Shown here piece by piece: positions 48,331 to 58,897 of a DNA stretch of 64,000 nucleotides. The stretch is from Planococcus citri (taxonomy: Eukaryota > Arthropoda > Insecta > Hemiptera > Pseudococcidae): the NCBI RefSeq assembly GCF_950023065.1, contig NC_088679.1, positions 16,244,001 through 16,308,000 on the forward strand, in the 5' to 3' direction. The notes beneath the pieces were generated by a model. That model saw nothing but the letters and a program-made list of their open reading frames with translations. It was not told the DNA's origin and did no database searches. The translations under genes and the position numbers were made by a program. Every line of letters begins with the position of its first letter. Positions within the stretch are counted from its first letter, which is position 1.

Positions 48331-50165
48331 TCTTTTAAATTGCTCTTTATCCAAAGCTCCAACTTTTACCGTTCAAAAGTTCTCGAAGTTTGAAGTTGCG
48401 GAATGTGCCAATGGGGACACTGATCAACACAAAGGGACTGATTAACAAACACGATTGACCACTTTCCGCAACTTCAGGTGAATCTACAACGTGGCATCAT
48501 TGGTTTTCCAGTTCAACTGGTTCAACTCCATAGCACCTGCGCGTTGGATGCGCGCGTCACCGGTATTCAGACTGTAACTCTGATTGTGTTGCTTGGACAG
48601 TTTGAATTTCTATGTTTACATCTCGCATCATCAACACTTCGATAAGAGTTGTCCATTAGTGTATCACTGTATCTTCTATCGTCCTAGGGTTTATACCTTA
48701 CATCAGTTCCTCAGACGAAAGACCAACTTGTGTATCTATTTATGTTCTCTATTATTTTATGTACGCTGAGTTTATGTTAAACCTTCGATGTCAAAGTATA
48801 TCATTGTAACGAACACGATTTTTTCCCCATGTTTTTAATGTTAACGCGTGTCTGTTTGTGTTTTATGAAAGTTTGAGGTAATTGATTTGCGACGCCGAAT
48901 TCATTGACGAAGCAGCGCTGTTCTCAACTTTAGATCTTAATATCATAGGTAAGCTGGATTTATTTTGATTAATTTTTTTTAATATGAAAAAAGGTAATAT
49001 GGGAGGTTAATATTAGGATGAGGAAAACTGGGGGTGGCCGAAACGGCTCAGATAGAGTGAAAAATTAAAAATGGTTTTGATTCTGATTGCTTTTCACCCC
49101 TCGCTCGACCATTTTTCGATGAAAAGCAAATTTTTAGATTTTGTAGTTTTCAAAAAATGCATATCTACTCATTGAAATCTCAAATAAAATTAAGTCCATG
49201 CCCCATGTGACTACTGATCAAGTTATGCGCAAACTTTCAAAATGTGTTCCTGCTGATTCAAATTCAACATTTTTTTGAGACACTCTTCTTGAGGGAGAAA
49301 AAGAATTCGAAAAAATCCGTCGAAAGTAAACTCCTGAGTAAATAATTTTGGATTAGAAATGAGTGAAAAAGACTGCGAAAAAATTCGTTGGAAACTTTAG
49401 AACAATGTTTTAAACCACCATCAGGCATCAAAGTTGAGGTACATATTTGTATCCATAACGAAGTATTTTATAGTCAAATGAAAAAGAATAGTGCTTTACA
49501 ATAGAATACAAATAAATGTAGAGAAGGCATTCCCTTTCCGCACATCTGATTATTTGGTGTACTTACCTAATGGGATGGGTATGGTCAGGTCAACTTCGTC
49601 CTATTCATTTGTATAATGCTGGCGCCACGCCATCACTTGCCTTGTACAAGATGTAAAGAACAGCTGTTGTTAACACAGGTCTCCTTCCCTATTGAAGATG
49701 CAAAAAATGACAAAAAAACTGGTTATGGCAGCTGTTTTCTTTCCGCATGCTCTGAGTAAGAAAAACCTGCTCTAAGCAAAATAAAGCATTCTTTTCATTT
49801 CATCTCCCTGTTTACTAGGTACTCCGTGCTGGCGTTCTATTCATCAGTTCCCAGGTTCCCACTAAAAAGAACAGGTTTTTTGCTCATTTTAAAAAGCAGG
49901 AATAAAAGAGTAAAATAGCAAGGGAAGATTTTGTGTTGTTTAGATTTAAAATTAAATGGCAGGTACTTTGAATGCAGTGGTTTTTCATAAAAAATTCATA
50001 AATAAATGAGGAAAAATGGACATTTAAATAAAAACTGACTCTGAAAAGCTCATAGTATTTGTATAATTTTCATTTCAGTATGTTCCTTCGAAAGGAGGTG
50101 CCTAGTTCTAATAAATTACATTGATAGGTACGTGTAGCTATAAAATTGAAACATACCTTAATTAA

Positions 50166-50960
50166 GGGTCATTTCACGCCAATTGGACCAAGAAGTGGTA
50201 GGGGGGTTCGACGATTTTTTTGAAATTTTTCCTGTGGAAAGACCTACCGAAGGGATGACCAATGGCGCAAATCGCAGCCCTCTAGTCCATTTTTAAAGGC
50301 AGCCAGGGGGTATCAAAGTTTTCAGTGAACCTAAAATATCATCCATTTCAGCAGTGGATTACTCGATAACCGCGATACCTACCAAAATGGAACATTTTCT
50401 CATAGGTAGGGGTTTTGAAAGGCTTTTTGGTGATATCATAAAAATCAGTGTTGCCACTTTTTTGCGTACGAAAAATTAGCTCAAAAAGTTTCGAACCATA
50501 GTTTTCACATCGTTCTGACTCTCAAAAATTCTGAAAAAAATATATTATGGACAACTTTTCATGCTGAACAACATATTAAAAAATTGAGATGGTAACATGT
50601 TGCAAAGTTGATTTAAAAAATTAAAAGTTTGCGAAAAAATGCGATTTTTTGATTTAAAAGGTGAAAAAAACTTTTGATAGGTGAAGTTGACCCATTTGAC
50701 CCCTATTTTTACGTATTCGTTGAAAAAGTTGAAAACGCTTTCACTCGATGAAATGAACTCCTCACAAAAAAATCAAAATTCGAAAAAATTCAAATTTTCA
50801 ATTTCAAACATCAAAAAAAGTTTAAATTTATTCAGTTGTCTTATTTTGACCTCTTTCTGACGTATTTCATGAAAAAGTTGTTGAAAATTACACTCACGTA
50901 CAACAAAAAAATAAAAATTCGTTCATTTTTTGAATTTTTTCGAACTTTGATTTTTTTGTC
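50166..50960. mobile_element. Foldback-arm copy present only in unit B
   Basis: Begins 'GGGTCATTTCACGCCAAT' and follows the left arm of the element at 28680 through 'gatatcataaaaatcagtg', 'acccctatttttacg' and the 'cgatgaaatgaactcctcac' block. It then shows part of the opposite arm. Unit A has unrelated sequence at this point, so it was inserted after, or lost since, the duplication. Confidence 0.6.
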
Positions 50961-51639
50961 AAAATTTTCGGAAAAAATGAAGTTTCAAGCAAAGTAGGTA
51001 CGTAAAAGGACACGAATCTGAAAATGTTCCATTTTTAAGTCACAATCGTATATAGGTAGAAACAAATTAATAGTCCAGTGGCAAACAGCAAGTAAACTGC
51101 ATTTCATGATAAAAGCGTGAAACTTTGCTTGAATGGTGCCCATGCCCAAGGACCCCAAAACGAAATTTTCAAACACAGAGGTCAGCCCCCCCCCATTTTT
51201 CAAAACACCGTTTTCTGGCCGTTTTTGGCGTCATTTTCATATAGTTCAAGTGTCTCAAATTTGACATTTTCCAACTGAGGATTTTGCTTTTTTTCTCAAA
51301 AATACCCCAAAAGTGCAGTTTTTTGGACTTGCATATTATTTGAGAAAAAAGGCGAAAATAAATCCTCGTATGGAAAATCTCAAATTTGAAACACGGGAAT
51401 TACCTACAATATGAAAATGACGTGAAAAACGGCCAGAAAACGACACTTTGAGAAATACCTAAGGGTAAAGTACCGCCTAAAGGCATATTCCCAATACATG
51501 GTAGTATATCGGATCAGTTCGCCTGCCAAACATTAATTTTATATTACAGAGCCTTAATTTTTGTGTTTTTAACAACTTGATATTTCTTTGTCATTAATTT
51601 AAATTTTTACGTTTTGTTGTGTAGGTATACCCTCCCAAA

Positions 51640-53571
51640 ATGGATGCCCAACAACGTCTAAGGGAAGAACTTCTTAAGAAAATTGACAGCCTTAAAAAGA
51701 AGAATAAAGAGAAAGACGAAGTAATCCAGGCTGAAAAAAGAAAACTTGCAGAACTCGAAGAGGAACAAAAAGAATTAATTCAAGATGTAAAAGAGAAGCG
51801 GAGAGTGTATAAAAAATACAAAGTATGTAAACAGTTCTTCTCTTACTAGACTAAGTATAGAATTTAAATCGTATCCGACAGAGATTTTCCATTAGCTGTA
51901 GGTAGGCGTAATTATGAACAAGGAATATTCAGTAGGGCATTTTTGATGGTAATGCCATCTTTATCTTTTGAAATGTTCGCTTTCGTTCAGCTTGTATGTA
52001 CATTCGTAGCTGGGTGCCCAGGTGAGAGAAGTCATTGCTTGATGCCATGAAATTGAACCTACATAACTTATTTTACGAAGTAGAATGACGAGATATCGAT
52101 GCGTGTTTGAAACTAAGTAATTCTATCAGAGTACCAAAATGAGCAAAGAAATCTTGTAAACATTTGATCATTGATTCGGATGTTGGCGCTTTGTAATTGA
52201 GGAGTGCAGGGAAAGAACGGCATAATTGTTAAAAGTATTTTTATCGTCATGCACTATTTTACTCAAAAAACAACAAATTGTAAAGGGTGAAAAGTTTAAA
52301 GTTTGAGGTAAAAAAAAATTATAACAGAAATTTTATATAATTTTTTTTCTCGGTGGTATTTTGTTCATCGAATATGAAAAATGCACATTTGTCATTCCAC
52401 GTCAATTCAACCAAGAAGTACTTACAAGGGAACCGCTTGAGGTGTCACACTCCGATTTGAACGGGACCACGATTTTTAGAATGAGCATAGTCTAAAACCC
52501 CCAAAACCAAATTTTCAGCTGCCCGAGTTCATTTTTCGATTTTTGGCGAATTTTTGAAAATTCAAAATTGACTGTTTTTGGCGATTTATGCTTTTTTTAA
52601 AAAATACGTACATGATCAATAAAAATGGCCAAATCAAGTCTCAAAACTAATGTTAATCACTCAAATCCAAATTTCACCATTTCCAGCCATTCTGGAGCCT
52701 CCAGCGCGATTTTTCAATTTCTCTAGAATTTTGAATTTTCTCCAGAAGGCGTGAATATGCAGTTGGGCATCTAAAAATTGAGTTTTGTATTATACTCGAC
52801 ATGTTTAACGAGTTTATCTACATTTGAGCCGATTTTGGGAGTGACACCTCAAGAGTGGTTTTTTGACCAGCTTTTTTCAGAATTAAAAAATCCAAAAAAT
52901 CATAAGATAACCGTGTGTGAGGAAATTTTTGAAATTCGCGCGAATTGCTGTATTTTGTCCGTAACCACCCCCCAAATCAAAATTTCACAATTTCCAGCCT
53001 CCAGCGCGATTTTCAATTTCTCCAGAATTTTGAATTTGGTCCCCTATTTTCACGTATCCGTTGAATAAGTAGAAAAAAACCTTTCACTCGATGAAATAAA
53101 CTCATCACAAAAAAATCAAAATTCGAAACAATTCAAAAAATAAACGAATTTTAATTTTTTTGCTATGAGTGTGATTTTTATCAACTTTTTCATGAAATAC
53201 GCCAGAAAGAGGTAAAAATAAGACAACAGAACGAATTTAAACTTTTTTTGATATTTGGAATTGAAAATTGAATTTCTTCGAATTTTGTTTTTTTTTGTGA
53301 TGAGTTTCTTTCATCGAGTGGAAGGGTGAAGAGTCTACAGTATTTATTGATAATTTGCCTGCTCTTTTCAAATATCTGAGAATTTTTCGATGGGAAGTCT
53401 CGGTAAATTCAACATTTGTGATATGAAAACCTTTCAAAAATCACTACTGAGCTGTTTCTCAATTTCAACCAATTTTTTTGTGTTAGGGCGAGTAATTGAT
53501 GATTATCTTGATTTTTACTGATTTACTGTTTTGTCTTTTCGCAGAGAATGCTGAAATCGATGAAAAAATGA
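51640..53571 (+). CDS. Small coiled-coil protein, unit B
   Basis: Paralogue of the unit A gene. Exon 51640-51822 encodes 61 residues of charged coiled coil (MDAQQRLREELLKKIDSLKK and onward). Several substitutions relative to unit A change charge (for example E for K, D for S). The donor GTATGT at 51823 is better than in unit A. The acceptor at 53545 adds RMLKSMKK and a stop at 53569-53571. In another frame the same last exon is open for 27 codons (NAEIDEKMSQSALDKDAVIE and on), but no donor that I can see uses it. The probable noncoding first exon ends at donor 48949 and splices to 51625. Confidence 0.5.
52425..53040. mobile_element. Harbinger-like single arm inside unit B
   Basis: Duplicate of the arm at 44704, starting CAAGGGAACCGCTTGAGG after TTA (52422-52424) and ending at the same junction with the 28680-type fragment. 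It contains a CTGGAGCCTCCAG core near 52695. Confidence 0.6.
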
Positions 53572-55250
53572 GTCAATCAGCTCTCGATAAGGACGCTGTC
53601 ATCGAACAAGATTTCGTTCCTATTCTGTAGCACTTTGAACGCTGCAGAGGCAGCAGCTGCGACCACAGCCAATTTGCTGAAACGTGTACTTTTTCCCTTT
53701 TTTTAATCTGTTTTGTAATATATGTTTAATTGTAAATTTTAGATTTTTTTTATATAATAAGTTATGTAATTATAGATACTTGACTGCTCCTTATTAAAAA
53801 TAATTTTTTCAACTTCTATTCTTATTATTATTATTATTGTGAAATTGATCTGCAAATTTATGATTTAGTTGACATCTGACCCCCCTCCCCCTTCTCCCAA
53901 TAATTTAAAAGAGTTTGAAACCTCCATTTTCGGTACTCTTCTGCATTCTCGAAACCTTGACAAATTACTTCCTCAAAATTACAGCTTAGTGGTTTTGATA
54001 CTTGCTCGGGCCTTTTTTAAAAATAAAAATAGAAAAAAATAGTTTCATAGACAATGTTGTGTCTAGTTGTCCTTCACAAAAGATCGAGGGTTCTTTATTC
54101 ATACCGTCTTGTTGTGTGTTCTGTTTCTTATGTTGGAGATCCGTGTTTGTAATTGTAATTTGTGTGTGATTCGTAGCAGGTAAAAAACGATTGCATTCAT
54201 CATTTTTTAAAAAAAGGTTCAAAATGAGACACCATCTATCAACAATTCCTCACCATACCAAATTCCGTGCTCCTTAACTCATTAAGTATGTTTTGAATCT
54301 GACAATGACAATGAATTGAATGGAAGTATTAGAATAAGTCATTCAACTCAGACTGATTCTGCGAATTTACGGCGAACTGAGTATGCAATTTTATTAACAC
54401 CGGTGTCGTGCACGGTGTTCAATCACGTTGACAGGCGAATCAACTAGGAATTATTTTTTGAATAATCTTGAGAGTAGATCGAAACAAATTTCACATTTTG
54501 GAATGTGATTGCACAATTTTTAAAGTTGAGCTTTAAATGTAAAAAATCCAACTTTCAACTTTTCGATTTTTTTTTTCAACTTTTGAAAATCAAGTCAAAC
54601 TTGGAGCTGCAATATGAAATTCCGACTGAAAAAATTGTATAATGGTAATTTCTTACATTAGTCCAGAATTTCATATTTTCAAATTTGGGTCTCTAAATAA
54701 ATCGAAGTCTGAAAAGGTAGTCCTTGACTCTCAATTTGAGGAAAATTAAGAAAAATGTAAAAATGATCAAAACCATAAGATGCATTGTTAGAAATCTGTT
54801 TTGTTTTTTTTTCCAAACAAAAGTTCGACTTTACAAGAAAAATGTAGAGTGTCTAATTTCAATTTCAAGCGTTCTAAATTTTGTAGAGGAAGTCTCAAAA
54901 TCATTCCAAATTACATTCCAACGGTAAGTCCAAAATTTAAACCAATTTGGTCCCATAGGGTCCGAAATGTGCTCCAAAAACCAAAGGTTTCAAATTTTTG
55001 GACCCTTGCTCCAAAATTTTGAAAAAACTGAAATACAACCACAACACTATTGTATGTTTGGCACCTGGTAAAAATTCCAACCATTTGGCCTACATTGGGT
55101 GGGAGGGGAGGGAGCAGGAAATAGTTACCTTCTTGAAAAAAATCAAAAATTCTTATGAAAAAGGACGCTTGTGAAAAGTTCTACAAATTTTCATTTGGCC
55201 TCTATTAAATCTGGGGAGCTGATTTTTTTTTTTAAATCAAAAGCTCGCAA

Positions 55251-56720
55251 TTTTTATTTCAAGGGTCTCAAAGTTGAAGGAAGGGGTCCTAAAATAAGCA
55301 TTAAAATTAAAAAAATATATTTCTATTTAAAATTTGAACTTATTTGGTTCCATAAATGTACAGATATGCCCCAAAAAACAAATTTTTGGGACCCTCAACG
55401 TTCTATAAATTTTTATTGGGCCCCTAGAAAGCAAATATTTTTTTCCAAATTGAAAGCTCTCGACGAGTACTTTGTGGGAAAAATATAGCGAAGGGCTAAT
55501 CTTCACTTTCAGGGCCACAAATTTGGGGAAAGATGTTCTAAAATATGCACAACATTTAAAATAATTTTTTTTTCTGAATTATTGTGTTGATGAGCTTTTT
55601 TATGTAGATATGTAATTTGCAAGTTTCTGATGATTTATTTTACCAATAAAAGGGCAACTTCAACCATAGCTAGTCTATGAGTAATTTTTCAATTTAGAAA
55701 AAAATTCAACCCTAAAAATCTCCTTTTCCTCAAAAAAAAAATCAACGTGATAAAAATCGAGAAAAAAAATGTATTTGTGTAAAACGTACACTTAATATTG
55801 AATACAAATACAAATAAATACAAATTCATAAAATGATTATCACATTATAACATAAACGAGAAAGAAACAAAAAAAAAAAAAAAAGAATCGATAAAACACT
55901 AAATGCTTCGAATGATGAATATTATAACATAAAAAACGAGACACAATTCAACATTGAACATGATGGCTGTTTGAATTACAAATACGATCTATGTATCTTT
56001 ACCAACTACTTGACCATAATACGAGTAATAGCATTAGGCACAAGTGCTTTATTTTTATTAAAGATACTAGCAGCTTATCATCATGTTCAAGGTTTGTACA
56101 TAGTATTTTTCAGTAAGCACATGAGAATAAGAACATATTTCAATATTCAATAAGCTACACTATATGAGTAGGTATACAGACTAGTTTTTTAAAAAATATA
56201 TGAAAATTTCCATTTGGCCACCGATCGATGTATCAACAAGGTATTAAAAGATGAAATAATTTTATCAAAGGTAACGCGTTTTAGGTACCTATATCTAGGA
56301 AATAGGAGAAAACTGAAGTTGTTACCTACGTTTTAAAAAATTATTTCAATATAGCAACGAGTATATCGATACGATGAATGAGTTTTTTTTTTTTTTTATA
56401 TAAATCTATAAAATAATATTATACAAATTACCTACAGTACACGACATACCTACACGTTGAAAGTACGAATAATTTGAGCCAAAATAAATAAATTTTATAC
56501 ATACAATGAAAGCTCACTTTTTATACACAGGAAACTTAATTTGGATTCTAGATTTTTGCCTAAGATGGCTAAATATTTATGTAAGATATGGATTTTAATC
56601 AGTCTTCAAAATACATAATCATCCATGGCCAGAGAGATTCCAATATGTTTGCGCAAAAAAAAAAAAAAAAGGTCACTTAATCACTCTAATGCAGATTTAA
56701 ATACCTATCTATGGATAAAT
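55251..56720. other. Gene-poor region before the EGF-membrane gene
   Basis: Starts with degraded repeats of 'caaaaattttgg' and 'ggtcccataggg' type, continuing the pattern at 46900 and 54950. It continues as AT-rich DNA with poly-A runs (about 55870) and GGTACCTA words. It probably contains the 3' UTR of the minus-strand gene. The 60-residue ORF at 55971-56153 is not supported by any feature. Confidence 0.4.
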
Positions 56721-57691
56721 TTACGATCTAAAATTAAAGTAATGGGACCTACTGCCCATTGTGTAGGTATTTAGAGGAATACAGGGTTGACCAGATTTCA
56801 TGGTTGAGAATATTTCACCGGATTGTTGCTGAGATTCATAGTCTACATCGTAATAAATGCCACTCTGGTTCTGAAAAAAATAAAAATAAATAAATGGGTA
56901 AAAATTAGGCTTTGGAAAAAAATCCTCTTAATTATTTTACGAAATCAACGATCACTTACAGCGACTGATGACCTGCTTTTAGGTCGAGGAACTTGAAAAT
57001 TTCTTCCCAAAAGATCAGCACGATCTTCTTCTTCACTGGTACTAGATTCAGGGGTACGTAACGTGTGAACACTGGGAGGTCTAAGCCTAGGCATAATAAC
57101 TGGACCCGCAGAGTGAGGCAACGTGTACCCGAATATAGTTGAAGATGGTCTGGTAGGACCATTGACTGGTTCGGGCTACAAAAAAAAAATCGTATTTAAA
57201 TAAGTCATAGTTTGAATTTAGTAGGGTCTGACAATTAAGTACTGTAGGTAGATCAACTTACCCCGTAATGATTTGCATGAGCCATAGCATCAGCGATTTG
57301 AGCCCAGCGTAAGCGATCTTCTAGAGAAACTTGGTATGGCGGAGCTCCCATGACAGGAGTTTTAACAGTACTGGCTCCACTTGGCATATAACCAAATATA
57401 GGAGATCCGATTTTTTGCTCTTTATTCCAGCGACGGCTGTTGTAAAACGTATTATGAGGTTAATTTTTAGACACAGAAGAGATTGATAGGTATTGAAAAA
57501 AATTAGAAATGTAGGTGTAGGAAGATTAATTATGAGACTATAAGTTGAAGTGAAAATGTGTTTACCTCCAGGCACATAAGCACGCCAGTGTAGTAATTAT
57601 AATAAGAATGGCAACTAAAGACGATCCGACGGCTACACCTAAGACTTCGCCGTCGATTTCACATTGAGCACCGTAATAACTACCGGAGCAT
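56721..57691 (-). CDS. Single-pass membrane protein with EGF-like end, C-terminal exons (partial)
   Basis: Four exons on the minus strand join in frame: 57691-57566, 57436-57262, 57175-56960 and 56870-56721 (stop at 56721-56723). They encode the last 221 residues. The first exon begins inside an EGF-like domain ('CSGSYYGAQCE', the final C-x-G-x-C pattern), followed by an acidic linker and a transmembrane helix ('GVAVGSSLVAILIIITTLAC'). The cytoplasmic tail of about 180 residues has 'SLEDRLRWAQIADAMAHANHY', a Pro-rich part, an acidic 'STSEEEDRADLLG' and a Tyr-containing 'GIYYDVDYES' that could be a signalling or adaptor site. All borders are GT-AG. The ectodomain exons are not visible upstream to 64000 and are probably outside the window. 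The topology suggests a type I surface protein of the EGF or mucin kind. I do not recognise the exact gene. Confidence 0.7.
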
Positions 57692-58897
57692 CTGGAAGAA
57701 AAAAATAATACACGTAAGAAATCAGTAGGTATTAAGTATTGATGCAATAAATCATTCAGCTCAAATTAACTTGAATAAAGAATTGTACCTAGGTAAATAT
57801 TCATTCTCTCAAAGAGAAGAGAAAAATAGAAATATTCTAAAGTTTTAATCGTAATTTCTCAAATAATAAAAAAGCAATGTAAGTATTTTCAAAATTTTAA
57901 TATGTACGTATATTACGACTGAATTTTGTTCAAGTCAAATAAAATAGTGAGAGGAAAATTTCGCTGTTGGAAACAAGAAAATTATTTCTTCTTCTTCTTG
58001 AAAAAAACTCAAAATAGGTAGGTAATGCTGAGAAGAAAATTTTTGAAATCAAATTTCTCAATTTTTAATTTTCGACAAACTAAAGTTAATTGCTGCAAAT
58101 CTGATATCAAAATTTATTTTAAAATTTTCGAGATCGAAAGCGACCATATCGAGGTCATCTCTTGTTAATAAATGTCCAGAATACGATTCGAGAGTCGAGA
58201 CTAATCATTAGGTAGGTAAGTACTTCGGAATTTGTCCAAAAATTGATATAGTAGGTAGATTTTCAAACTTGAGACTAATTTTTTTAGATCGATTTCAAAA
58301 ATCATGACTTAAGTTTGGGCTTGAAATTTTTCAGAAGTGCTCGGAATATTTCTGCGGAAATTGTTGAATTTTTCGTAAAATTTTAACCCATTTTGATATT
58401 TTGTATGATATATTTTTCAAGTTTTCGGAAAATCATGAACCATTTTCTAGCTTGAAGTTTTTAAAAAATAAATAAAAAACATTTTCGTCGAAATATTTGC
58501 AATTCTAGCGAAATTTTAATTCATTTTGATATGGCGGATAATACCTACTTTTAAAAATGTTTTAAAAATCGTGATCCAATTTTCGGTCTCAAAATTCTTC
58601 AGAAATACCCAAAAAACATTTTCGTGGACATTGTGGGATTTTTTGCAAAATTTTAACCTATTTTAATACCTTATATTATACCTATTATGTCGAATGCCAC
58701 TTTTTTCGAAAATTCTATATACCTAATCATGACCCATATTATTGCCCTTGAAAATCTTTAGAAATGCTCAAAAAACATTTTCATCGAAGTAGTCGAATTC
58801 CTCGTAAAATCTTGATCCATTTCGAGCCTTTTTTTCAAATGCTTGGCAAATTTCTAGAGAATTCCTTCTCTGTCCTTTACTCTCAAGGTACCGACAT
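57692..58897. other. Probable intron of the EGF-membrane gene
   Basis: AT-rich sequence with GGTAGGTA words and three or four weak direct repeats (about 58310-58800) built on 'aaaaacattttcgtcgaa', 'attttaacccattttgat' and 'atttttcagaa(g/a)tgctc'. No exon of the flanking gene was found. Confidence 0.45.

Larger units (their letters stand above)
47212..55250 (+). repeat. Tandem segmental duplication, unit B
   Basis: Second unit, joined head-to-tail to unit A at about 47211/47212. By eye the alignable parts differ by a few percent with many indels. Insertions not in unit A are about 48036-48330, about 49645-49825, a 28680-type foldback arm (about 50166-50960) and about 54275-54640. The unit ends at 'aaatcaaaagctcgca' near 55250, beyond which the sequences no longer correspond. 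Confidence 0.85.

Noticed and set aside
55971..56153. 60-residue ORF before the EGF-membrane gene
   Set aside because: It has no homology I recognise, no splice context and lies in probable 3' UTR sequence of the opposite strand.
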